Shown: positions 20,857 to 30,661 of the stretch, piece after piece
Layout: every line of letters starts with the position of its first letter
Position numbering within the stretch: the stretch's first letter is position 1
NCBI GenBank assembly: GCA_009733575.1
Contig: ML769922.1
Span: 1-34,212 of the forward strand
Length of the DNA stretch: 34,212 bases
From: Gymnopus androsaceus JB14
Lineage: Eukaryota; Basidiomycota; Agaricomycetes; Agaricales; Omphalotaceae
Direction: 5' to 3'
Notes under the pieces: model-generated
Seen by the model: the letters and a program-made list of their open reading frames with translations, nothing else
The model's database searches: none
What the model was told of the DNA's origin: nothing
Made by a program: the position numbers and the translations under genes

Positions 20857-20971
20857 TGTGAGGTGTCAATCTTTGAGTTTATTATGAGTCACTTGAATTT
20901 AAGTGCTGAAACACCAAATGAAGAAGACAATAATAAGCAGTGAGCAATAAGCACAACAACCATCTATAATA

Positions 20972-21353
20972 AGTGTATTAAGTTGCAAGACTTGAATAAT
21001 GAATAAGTAAACAAAGAAGGTAAATATGAGCATAAGAAGCTAAGATGGTAAAAATATATTATTTTAAATATTTTCTCTATGGATTCCCAGGGCACCCCAG
21101 GGCGGCCCAGGGACACCCAGGGATGATCAGGGACACCCCATGGATATTCAGGGACACCCCAGAGATACTTTTCTATCCTCAAGATGCACAGGATTTGGGG
21201 GGTTTCTTTGGGGTGCCTGTGGTGCCTAGACATCCTGGGTGTCCTAGTTACCCTGTGGGTACCTCATTGCAACCTATATGCTCCTGGGTACTGGGGAATT
21301 CTTCCAGATGCAAGGCACTTGAGCACATGCTTCAGGTGCTCATTATCTTTACA
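20972..21353 (-). repeat. LTR-like repeat, left (3' side of Copia-type relic)
   Basis: The right end (about 21314-21353: GGCACTTGAGCACATGC, TTCAGGTGCTCATTATC, TTTACA) matches 23788-23831. Read on the minus strand it begins TGTAAAGATAATGAG, an LTR-like TG start. A diverged stretch around 21005-21060 resembles 23740-23780. Between them lies a CCCAGG-rich run (21088-21295), the same type of cluster as at 14405-14660. The lower boundary is a guess; the opposite terminus (TGTTAAAAT in the other copies) is not clear here. Confidence 0.4.
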
Positions 21354-21462
21354 CACTCCCTTGAGCAAAGAAGCATGTGAGTAAGTAAAGTAAATCTAAA
21401 GTCCATTAAAGGATTGACTATAAGTAAATGAAAATAGGGAAAGGAAGTCCACTCCCTGAGCC

Positions 21463-23405
21463 CTAGCATGCATATACCTCTTCATCCTCATCATCTGATG
21501 TGTAAACAGCACCTAATGCAGCACCTGCAGTAGCAGATTGAGTGGTGCGGGTAGGACAAATGCTCTGGTAGTGACCATGACCACCACAGTTATGACAGGT
21601 AATGAGCATATTCATACCTTTCTGAGTAGCTCAGCCACCACATCAAGGAGGAATCTTCTGTGCATGCTTTGCAATAACAGAAGCAATGTCAGTGAGAAGG
21701 CATCACTGCTCTCCACTAGCTTCTTGTCCAAGTAATCATCAGGATCTTGGAGCTCCTTCTTGACAGCAGGATCCACTCCCTGCTTCTCATCATGGACCTG
21801 TTGAACAAACTCACTGAGACAGCATTGGATGACATGCTCCCAGTCATCATTCAACATATCACTGCTCATGGTGCAACAGAATTGCTGCCATTTATCAGTG
21901 GGAGGAAGGGAACGGAGTAGAACTGAAATGAACTGGGCATAAGTTTTTGCATTATTCCTGGGTGGCCTAGGTTGCCTAAGTGACCTGGGGTCATCTTGGG
22001 CCCAGACCATTTTTCCTGATGTAATAAGGCTTGTAACTAATACTCAGAGATGTCTCAACAAGTAATAGTAAGTATTCATAAGGAGATAGCTCAACAGAAT
22101 ACACCAAAAGTGGTCTTGAAGCACACAAGGGGTGTTTAGCACAAAGGGTGGTTTGGATTCAAAAAATAATACATCTACTGTACATGGTGAATCTTGGCTA
22201 CTTATATACTGAAGGAAAAGCTGCGGAATGCGCAGTATCACTGTGAAGCTGCGGATCAGCTGCGGAGATTGAATAGGCATATATAATAAATGTATAGAAT
22301 CTGTGGAATCTGCAGTAAGTATGGGAATTTGTGCTTATATGCACTGTAAATGCACAGTAAGTGTGAGAATTTATGCATATATGCGCAGTAAGTGTGTGTG
22401 AAAGTGTGAAATATAGACTAAGGATAGTGAGGGGATGTATTTACTAATAAAGTATATCAGTATTACAATCTTATTGGAGCAAATAGTGATTATATGCGGT
22501 TTAATACTAGTAAAAGAGTGAATTTGTGGTAAATAATGTTAATAAAGTAAAGAGTGAATGGTACAGGTCATAACACTAGTCATTGCCCATCAATATGGAT
22601 GAAAAGTTGTTGGAATATATGATTGGTATCCAGTCCAGCACTCACTGGCTCTATCTCACCGTTACTCCCACTTCCCAATTTAGTTATATTCATCCCCTAT
22701 TTACATTACTTATATTAGCCCATACCTACATTCTGGAACCCTTACGCATTTGCTTCGGGTTCCCTGCCAATTCGAGTTCTTTTCCTGCCATCGCTGTCTG
22801 TCCATCAGGGTCTAAACTCAACAAAAGTGACTTGACTTTGCCCTTGATTGGCACCCATGAGTGCCTATGTGTGGGACCTGACTTTAGCCCGAGCTAAGCA
22901 CTCATAAGTGCGAATTTCCTGTGCTTGAAGGTTGACCATTTTTGTCATTGTGGACCAGGGCCTAGGCAGTACAGCATTCCATTCATTCTACCAATTGGCA
23001 ATTGGGACAAACAGTCCAAAGGCAAGTCATAAAAACATGCCCGTGACTGTATTTCTCTGCCTGTCATTGACTTTGATGCCCATCGTACAACCTTGCCAAC
23101 ACTGCATCAATCCCATGGTCAGAATTAGCCTCAACAAGGTGGTTGAAGGCAAGACAGGGATCACAGGGGAGGTTATGGATATGAGCAAGCTGATATTCAC
23201 CTATGCACTCCATGATGACATTCATTGCTTGCTGTCGCTTGGCTTCCAAAGCCTTAACAGCCTTTACAGTAGTACTGGGTGGGACAGCCTGACTGGCAAC
23301 AACATCCCAGAGACCCTTGGCCTGCAGAGCAGTTTGGACAGTGAACTTCCAGTTGGGGAGATCCTTTGGAGAGTTGAGAATAATGACATTCTTGGATTTG
23401 GTCAT
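21463..23405 (-). pseudogene. Copia-type gag relic with CCHC zinc knuckle, interrupted
   Basis: The minus-strand ATG at 23405 opens SKNVIILNSPKDLPNWKFTV, then LQAKGLWDVV and AKRQQAMNVI, the pattern of the LTR-Copia gag polypeptide (UBN2-like) domain. After the stop at about 23064 coding similarity continues weakly to about 22975. A second open part (22010-21612) has DKWQQFCCTMSSDMLNDDW and DDYLDKKLVESSDA. Past a frameshift, CHNCGGHGHYQSIC at 21597-21556 is a perfect C-x2-C-x4-H-x4-C knuckle, followed by an acidic end and TAG 21465-21463. Two TGA codons stand just before the knuckle in its own frame. No protease, integrase or RT follows, so this is a gag-only or deleted element. Flanked by LTR-like repeats at 20972-21353 and 23672-23831. 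Confidence 0.65.
22011..22974. other. Non-coding insertion-like segment inside the gag relic
   Basis: This segment separates the two gag halves and has no credible coding sequence. It has (A/C)TGCGGA(A/T) motifs clustered at 22219-22268 and two imperfect copies of a 35-40 nt stretch (CAGTAAGT, GAATTT, GCATATATGC) at 22312-22395. These resemble subterminal repeats of a non-autonomous DNA element. Terminal repeats and target duplications were not found, so the boundaries follow the gag fragments only. Confidence 0.3.
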
Positions 23406-24115
23406 GGTGAATGAATGTGGAAAAGGGAAAAGAATGGGAGAATTCAGCTACTTTTGAGCTGTACTGAGCCACTGGAGGGAAAAAGGATTTGGGTAGTACA
23501 ATGCGCTACAATGCTTCAGGCCAATTACTGACAGCCCAGGTGGTACCAAGTATCACAATGCTTACGGGCCAAGAAAACGACGGTTTTGGGTGGTACAAAG
23601 TGCCACAACACTTACAGGAGCTTGTACCCTGCTCAAGGGGCTAGTATGACCACTAGCAGGTGATCCATTTGTGTTAAAATAACACCGGAAGTTCACAAAG
23701 GGGAGAGCGGGAACATTTGACCTATTGCTGTAGCATAGCATAGGTAAACAGATAAGGTACAAATTAAAGAGTACTGTATGATTATATACAAGGCACTTGA
23801 GCATGTGCTTCAGGTGCTCATTATCTTTACAACCATTGTATGTATGGATACTTACCAATATTGTATCTATTATTAGATTTAGGGTACTGTATAGTTTTAC
23901 AGATATTTAGTATATAAGATGTAGTAGTTCACCTGTAGTCCCTATCACTCTGCATACTAATAGGGAGGCAACTGAAGGTTTGACTGTGACACAAATTTTT
24001 TGTCCTAAATTAGCAACTGCACCTCCATTGTCCATGGCATCTGGAAAAAGTAGCAACCATATTGGAGTTCATTGTCTGCTATTGTAAAATGTGGGTCTCC
24101 CGCCTCCTCCCAATA
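23406..24115. other. Leader of Copia-type relic, LTR-like repeat and spacer
   Basis: Between the gag start (23405, minus) and the LTR-like repeat there is a non-coding leader with recurrent GGTGGTAC / AGTGCCACAAC / CTTACGGGCC variants (23515-23630). Beyond 23831 the sequence is AT-rich spacer with no open frame worth calling, up to the F-box copy D remnant at about 24116. Confidence 0.4.
23672..23831 (-). repeat. LTR-like repeat, right (5' side of Copia-type relic)
   Basis: On the minus strand it starts TGTAAAGATAATGAG and ends TTTTAACA, i.e. TG...CA. The end-proximal 120 bases match 14265-14393 and the start-proximal 40 bases match 21314-21353. Compared with those copies the CCCAGG-rich middle is missing, so this copy has an internal deletion or the cluster expanded in the others. 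A five-base target duplication could not be established: ACCAT follows at 23832, with no clear partner. Confidence 0.5.
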
Positions 24116-24463
24116 ATTTGAGCAAACCATAATATGCCCACTTGGTTTTTTTCAATGCTTATTGCCATGTTTTCAGTATCCGACCATTGTAGCAGATAGC
24201 TAAAACTCATGTTATGTAGAATTGCTTGGGAGGCCTAGGCCACATTATCATTGTGGTAGAAGGGTGTTTTGGGTCTTGCGAATGAGATGTTGCAAAACCT
24301 GTGCTTCAAAACTGTGTGTATTACAGCTTGCTTATCTGGGTATATTATTTAACACACAAGGAACCTGGGATACAGGCTCACCACTCTGGACAAGGCAAAA
24401 AAATCATTGAAAATAGATGATCTGTAGCAAATGTGATTCCATGCAAGAAACTTCCTGGAGGTG

Positions 24464-25151
24464 CATCAGCAAAACCTGGATAATGGTCATAGCAGACCAT
24501 AGCAGGCCATAGCAGCCATAGTTTTGTCAAGAACTATGGCTGCTATGGCCTGCTATGGCCTGCTAAGAGGTTCTGTGGGATCACTGACTTGTATCGCCGT
24601 TTGACAGCCATCTGACAGCCATCTGACAGCTGCTCGACACTTGTCATTCTCTCCCGCCAACAGTATATAAGAAATGCGGAACCATCTGCGTTGGAACTTC
24701 AACTTTGTCTCAATCCTCAGTCACCTAAGCTCATTGGATAGTATTCACAGTACGTCTCATTAAATTCTTCAGTTTCGAAGTCTTTATTTACTGTGTGCAC
24801 AGAAGGGTTATCACTTACAGAGTAGTATGGTCTCGTTATATGACTTATAAGTTATAGCTACGTAGTTTTAATACATTATCATTGTCCTAGTACTACTATG
24901 AGCATGAAGACATACAGTAAATGATTTTATTTCGGCGTTGTTCGATTTTATGATTCTCCGAACAATTCAAACAATTAATATATTTAGTATTGAATGGAAT
25001 GACAACTGACATCAAGTCTCGACATTCCGGTGAATCCATAGCAATCCATAGCAATCCATAGCAATCCATAGCTCTGGATAGATGGGGACCTTGCTATGGG
25101 TGCTGGACAGCGCTATCCAGCGCTGTCCAGTACACCCAGGTTTTGCTGATG
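24464..25151. mobile_element. Non-autonomous TIR element I (CATCAGCAAAACCTGG ends)
   Basis: The terminal inverted repeats are CATCAGCAAAACCTGG at 24464 and its complement ending at 25151. The flanking dinucleotide TG is repeated on both sides, and removing one TG plus the element restores colinearity with F-box copy A. Subterminal repeats: CCATAGCA/TGCTATGG motifs at 24488-24565 (left; including a perfect long hairpin about AGCAGGCCATAGCAGCCATA) and TCCATAGCAA x4 at 25035-25075 (right). Inside are three CATCTGACAGC-type repeats (24605-24635) and TATATAAG at 24663 ahead of a C/T-rich stretch, promoter-like. No transposase ORF. Subterminal repeats and 2-bp duplications suggest a CACTA-like (CMC) superfamily relative, but this is inference. 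Confidence 0.7.
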
Positions 25152-25248
25152 TGGTCAATCCGAGTCGCTTCTTCATTTTCATTACTATCATCATTCAATG
25201 ACCAATTCATCTAGAATTCCTCAAACTACCCCAAGATCTCCACTATAA

Positions 25249-26010
25249 CATCAGCAAAACCTGTATTTTTGCTGGAGCTGCTGTAGCATCTAGAGAATTG
25301 AATAGGCCTCCAGAGACCTCCAGAGAGCTCTGGAGACTCTGGAGAGCATGGAGCTGCAGTTGCTAATTGATGGTATTTTGAGTCTGATTGGACTTTCCCT
25401 TTCTGGAGCTAGACTTGCTGTCAGCCAGAGTCACTCCAAAAATGATGGCCTTGAGCACCCTCAACATAACAATGGTTGCCATTGGCAACTCCCTGTGTCA
25501 ACAACAATGCTGTAAACTATCAGGAAGTGATATAAAATGCATGGGCTTTCAACTTTTGATGAAGATGAACTTGTCTTCTCCCACCGTTGCAATGTTCCAT
25601 CCTTTCACTGTAAGTTTCATTTTCACATAACATTGCTTTTTAGAGGTGATTTCCAGAAATGCAGAAGGGTTTGGGCAATGGAGGCAGAAATCGAGAAGAG
25701 CACTATGGAAAATTGGGAGGGGAAAAACAGAAGACTCATCCAGTACTTGCTACTTATTACTAGTACTACATAATAATAACTGCTGCAGTGCACCTAAATA
25801 CTGTCACAGTACATAAAAAGGATGAAGATAAATTTTCTATTATTTATGCATGGTTACACAACATGGAAACTTGATTGAATAGCTCTCTGGAGGTCTCTGA
25901 AGGTTTATATTGTCCTCTGGAGATCTCTGGAATTAGTACCCTTGGTCTAGCTGCTCCAGAAGCTACAGGCACTCTGGAGACCTCTGGAGACAATCCAGGT
26001 TTTGCTGATG
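25249..26010. mobile_element. Non-autonomous TIR element II (same termini as element I)
   Basis: It begins CATCAGCAAAACCTG at 25249 and ends with the complement at 26010. The dinucleotide AA flanks both sides. Subterminal repeats are a different motif from element I: CTCCAGAGA / CTCTGGAG in many copies at 25308-25350 and 25880-25995. The interior has an open stretch (25537-25773: GLSTFDEDELVF, RRVWAMEAEIEK) that reads like a fragment of a transposon-encoded protein with an unspliced intron, too short to name. The two elements share ends and presumably the same transposase source elsewhere, but they differ inside. Confidence 0.7.
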
Positions 26011-26364
26011 AATGATTATTATACCATGCAATCCTCCACAGTGGTGATGTATGAAGCTGAATTCAACACACTTAAAACCGACGAAGAGCGAGTTGCTTGG
26101 CTGGAGAGTATGAAGAAGGTAAAAGAAACATGGCTGCAGGTAAGCAGTTTGGCACAAGTTTCATATTCCGAGTCCATCTCACAAGATACATATTAGCATG
26201 CTACTCTTTACCATCAGTGGGAAGTTGCTCGCAACCGGGAACAAAATGCACCGTTTGTCGAGCATCTGACGGCGTTGAGTGCTGCTGTGGTATCTCAGTG
26301 GACCGCGGCCGCGGGGAGGGTTTTTTAGCGTATATTCTTGCATGAAAGTGTTGAATCTGGTTCA

Positions 26365-26899
26365 TTAGTTTCCGTTCCTACACCCGAATCCCGGAGTTTC
26401 TCGTACACACTGTACATATATTACCGCTTGAAAACCTGCGTAGGCTTGCATGTAAAGGTCTGTCTCAGACGATTTGCTCATCAAGACGTTTCGGAGATCC
26501 TTCGAGGTGCGAGCGAGTTGGAGTAGATCGCCTGGTTCAAGGTGCATGAAGATCTGAAGAAAATACTTGAATTGACGTGTAGAAACCATGAAAAAACGCG
26601 CTCACCTCGAAGAAAATTTCCAAAGGTGCGTCTTTCGCAAGTTTCTCCAAGAGTCCTTTCTCGCCTTGAATTTTCTTGGATCCCTGAAGCATTTTATTTA
26701 TCCCCTTTACAGCATATTCATCACCCTGGCCAGAATAGCCTTTTCCAGCCTTCTTTTTCGCTCTTCGACTCTCGTCTTCTTCCTCTTCTTTGCTCCTGCG
26801 ATGCTTGCAATCATCAGTGCTGAGATCGGCATTGTCTGCAGAGGGCGACATTTCGGAGTTATCTGTGATTTTATCACGAAGCCTAAGAGAACGTCTCAT
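26365..26899 (-). pseudogene. F-box protein copy E, inverted 5' half
   Basis: Minus strand: exon 1 is 26899-26606 (MRRSLRLRDK, a highly charged linker rich in Lys/Glu/Arg, LAKDAPLEIFFE) and a 52-nt intron 26605-26554 (GTGAGC ... TTCAG) joins in phase to IFMHLEPGDLLQLARTSKDL. The F-box matches copy C (IFTYLKPADLLQLARTSKKL). After LMSKSSETD the similarity ends and the frame runs to a stop at 26365 without the WRAARSN / Cys-His parts. The copy therefore consists of promoter-proximal exons only, facing away from copy D. The start ATG 26899 is supported by the same basic MxRSxR beginning as copy C. Confidence 0.65.
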
Positions 26900-27420
26900 C
26901 TGCGCGTTTGGATGATTGTGGATTGAAGAACAAGTTGATGGGCGCTAGCAAGTTGCCACTCTTGCTCTTCGACCATCCACGACCAAAAAGGATATCTATA
27001 CGCGATTCTTCTTCCTTTCGAGCCTTATTTCTCATTATCCTATCATATTTTACGCGTTAATCTTGCGCTTACGAACGTGATGGTCAGTCTTTACGTCTGT
27101 ATTTCGGTTTTCTCGTACAGTGAGTTGTTCGTCATCTAGGCTCATGCAACAATCTTTAGATGATGGATTTATTTTTCATTCTCGTATAGCCTAGCAGCAG
27201 CCTACCACAGATAGCCGCCAAAACAACTAGTCATCACTTGTATTTCTTAAACTCGAGGGTACACTGGACGACTGGCCGTCGAACCTCAACACATTTACCT
27301 CCCAATTATGTCCTCGTGTTCCAGATGGCTTCATCCACCAAACAGAGGACAGTGAAAACGCATATTTTGCAACTGCAGTGAGTTTATCTAAGAACGAAAG
27401 AGGATAAATTTGAATTTCAT
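26900..27420. other. Spacer before the second DUF4203-NACHT block
   Basis: It contains the 5' flank of F-box copy E. It also holds an exon-like open stretch on the plus strand at 27252-27377 (42 codons, LEGTLDDWPSNLNTF ... NAYFATA) closed by a GTGAGT donor, next to the duplication border at 27421. No start or next exon was found. It may be part of a gene cut by the duplication event. I do not recognise the product. Confidence 0.35.
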
Positions 27421-29448
27421 AGAGAGTTCCACAGTAAGCGCCCATCACTTCTCCCGGACGACACTGTCGCCCCAACACATCATATCTCATCGCCTATACA
27501 CTTCCTTTGCTCTTAATCTCGCTTTTTCTAACATTCGCTGGAGCGTTTCTGACATTGGATCGAACCAGGAGATACAAACCGAGATATGATGCGTTACCGG
27601 TTCCGGGAACTTTTGGGAAGGGAGCAGGAAAAGAAGCGGGGACGATAATAAGAGAATTGATGGTGTTTGAGGGCGGAGTCGGAGGGATGATGCTGGGATA
27701 TGCGTTTGGATGCAAGTAACAGTTTTAAAAAAGAAAAATGTGAATTAACTCGACTCTCTAGTCACCTATCGACATTCCTAGCGTTAATAATCCCCACGTC
27801 GTCGTCATCTTCACTCTCCAGCAGTGCTTTCATCGCGGTGTGGATTCTCTCCTCTGTCTCAACGGCCATTCTCGGAGGGCGATACATCCTTGTCGCGCTC
27901 GTTCTCGCAGGGTTATCCGGCGGTGCGCTCTTCGCACTATCGATGTGCGTGATCATCCATCCAGAATTATCGACCAGAGTTATCCTCGTCTCTGTGTGCA
28001 TGTCGCTGCTCACACTGGCCATCATCCTAGCAGAGCTTGTTCCTCCTTTGCACCGGTTCAAACACCCGCTCCTCCGATTCGCTGCTTCTTCGACCGGTGC
28101 ATTCGGCGTCACGCTCTCCATTCGCTCTCCTCGCTTCGCCTTCGTCTGCTCTATCCTGGGCCTCCGTCTGGTCCCACCTCGCCCTCGCTGCATCCACAGC
28201 CTGGGGCACCTCTGCTGAAAAAGGCTACTCGGCCTTGTTCTGCCTTTTGCTTATAGCTGGCGCAGCCGCAGATTGGGGGTTATGGCGCAAGTGGGGTACC
28301 AATCCAGATGAAAAGTGGGATTCGTATTTGGCAGAGTATGCTGCGAATTTGCCGAATGATACGAAGAGGGCTGGAACGTTTCAGCCTTTTGCGAGTGTTT
28401 GGGAAAGGGTGTTTGGGCATGCCGAGGCTGTTTCTGTGCCTTCATCCGGAAAGCACGACGTTCTCTTCCCTCTCGCAGACATCGAAATGGCTCCAGACCT
28501 CGATCCGCCTACTAAACTCGGCAAATACGATAAAGGTTTCTCACCCACCACAACTACCTTTTCTGACCCCGAACTTCTTCCCTTGTATACATATGCTTCG
28601 ACACCGGGTGTGTTGAAGAAGGGGAGACGACTTCAAAGAAGGTCAGTGTCGGAGGGGCGTTTAGGAAGAAGGAGGTGGCCAAGTTTAGACCTTTGGATGA
28701 GGTTAGTAGTGGTAGTGACTCTGATGAGGAGGATGGACGTATGTGACGACAGACACAGGAACAAAGACCCTGGTTACGCACAATGTCCAGCGCGACTTCG
28801 AGTACGCCTACGCTTGTCGATTCGTCGGGCTTGAAACCACAAACCAAGTCCAACAATAGCAACTCGGCTTCTTTGAAGGAGGATGAAGAGCTAGACTACG
28901 AGAAAGAGGTTGGGAGGCTCAAGGCTGCTATCAAACGACGTGTTTCTAGGACTGCGTCTCCTGGGTTGAGTGACGCTGAGGCGGGTACGCCGCCGGATTA
29001 TGCGGACTTTGAAGAGGAGGATATTGTTGAGCAAAAGGATGGGGAGAAGGAGAAGGAATGGTCACCAAAGTTCCTCCGCCAACAGTCCCATCGATCATCT
29101 GCTTCAAAGTCCTCGAATCCGAAGCCGAATCCCACTCCGAATGATCCAACTCGGAGTCCGAATCCTACTGGCGCCATCTCACCACTAACCTCACCCCTCC
29201 TTGCACCTCTCCCTCTCGCACCGGTTCCAGCGACTCCATCCTTGTTGCATGCGTTGGATAGAGTGGAGAAGGCTAGGAGGGAAGCGTTTACCGCTGGCTC
29301 TGCGTCTGCAGGTGCAGAGTCGCAGGAGATAATTGGAGATGACAAAGACGCAGCTGAAGCAGGCGGTCGAGGTCAACGTTGGGAAGAGTTTTGGAGGGAG
29401 GTGAAGGCTGTTAAGGAGAAGGATAGGGATAGGGAAGGTAGAAGGTGA
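27421..29448 (+). pseudogene. DUF4203-like membrane protein, copy 2, pseudogene
   Basis: This is colinear with 4582-6640. The start codon is lost (ATG became CTG) and 24 bases after it are deleted, removing the N-terminal residues. Exon 1 ends at 27715 and the intron 27716-27761 joins in frame to HLSTFLALIIP, the canonical junction. Then a one-base insertion near 28120 (after GVTLSI), a one-base deletion near 28630 (after KKGRR) and a TGA at 28744-28746 (CGA in copy 1) break the frame; the remainder to TGA 29446-29448 is open. The insertion and deletion compensate, so only the middle 170 residues are in the wrong frame. No expression of a full membrane protein is expected. Confidence 0.8.
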
Positions 29449-30661
29449 TACGTGTGAGGTGTCTTGCTACCGCGTTACCTCCCTGGGTTTGGAGTCGCGA
29501 AACCCCGGTCTTTGCGTTCGATGTTCCCTGGACACCTTTTCATCTCAAACACTTTTCTTCGTCGTCCTCTTCCTTCCTCCTTCCTCTTGATGTCCGGACT
29601 CTACGTCTTTACTTAGCTGCCTCTCATCATGCTCATGTGCGCGTGCCTCCGTCTTCCGTTTTCTGTCTTCCGCGTTTCATCGTACGCCCTACGTCCTTCT
29701 TACTCATAACGCTTTCTGGATCCTATCGGCGTTGCGTCAGCGCTATATCTCTCTCTCATCTTTGGTCCCTGTTACTTATTATCATTATCAATTATTTCTT
29801 TTCCTACAGCTCTACAGCTCTATAGGTCCCGGCTCCTTTGCTTGCTTGCTTACGATTATAGTTACGCCGATTCTCTTATGACCTACGATTAACGAACCAA
29901 TGATTTGTTTTACGATGACTGATACATGACTGTGTATGTAGCTTAGATATACTGTTAGTGTATACCTTGCTATATACCCTACCCTGACCTTATAGTACTT
30001 GAACTTGCCTGTGAGTATGAGTGAGTTCCTGAGCGCTACGTACATATTCGTCGCGAACTAGCGCGCACTGACAGGCGCTAGGCAGTTCCTTCTCGAAGTT
30101 CTTCAGCCTCAAAATTTCGCTATATTTGGACAGGGACGTGCACGATTTGGTCACAGGGATATCGCCAAATCGCGTCCTAACGTGGACAAAGTCTTGGTGT
30201 CAATGGAGGTTGAGGGGGCCTATGTGCTCCCCATAAGGCTACCTGCTGTTGAGCGTCAAAAGAACCATATACAGGAAAGAATTTCCTGGTGTACCGAACA
30301 TGACCTATGTCAAACTTTAGATATCGATTTAGAGCTGTTTGGGCGGCTGAATGTTGGATGGGAAGCTAAGGGATGGCAGTAGTATCAACACGCGTTGAAC
30401 ACGCGTTGAACATGCGTTGTACACACAGGTCAAATGGTCCATTTCGTTCTTTCTTCCTGACTCCCACCTTGCTACTAAGTATGTCTCTCGTTCGGTTAGT
30501 ACAATGAAATATTCCCATTCCTTCTCTCCTCAGGCTGATATTCTTTGACTTGCAACTAGCAGCAGCACGCAATCTCCGAGTCCGGGGAATCAGATAGGAG
30601 TAGTACATGTTACCAGTGAGTTAATCAGACTTTTCAATATGTTTACGGCGACTCATTGGAG
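29449..30661. other. Spacer between DUF4203 and NACHT-HEAT genes, copy 2
   Basis: This is the counterpart of 6641-7819. It includes the 211-nt block 29917-30127 identical to 7090-7300. It also contains a 66-codon open frame at 30182-30382 (MDKVLVSMEVEGAYVLPI ... LFGRLNVGWEAKGW) that is broken in copy 1 and not recognised; it might be an upstream exon or an independent small gene remnant. CGCGTTGAACA repeats occur at 30388-30420. Confidence 0.45.

Larger units (their letters stand above)
24116..26200 (+). pseudogene. F-box protein copy D, split by two TIR elements
   Basis: Three segments belong to one F-box copy. At 24116-24463 are a YAHLVFF-like remnant, the Cys/His exon ending VFWVLRMRCCKTCAS and the start of the next exon (VANVIPC-like, damaged). 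At 25152-25248 is a short piece colinear with 314-420 of copy A (GTCGCTTCTTC, AATGACCAATTCATC, TAGAATTC). At 26011-26200 is the C-terminal helical block (VVMYEAEFNT, DEERVAWLESMKKVKE) with a GTAAGC donor at 26140. The gaps are exactly the two TIR elements. Stops occur in each part, so the copy was probably dead early. No acidic tail is recognisable after 26200; the sequence to 26345 is unassigned. Confidence 0.65.

Noticed and set aside
22583..23414. Plus-strand ORFs of 104 and 160 codons
   Set aside because: No recognisable motif; the second lies antisense to the gag frame and is explained by it.
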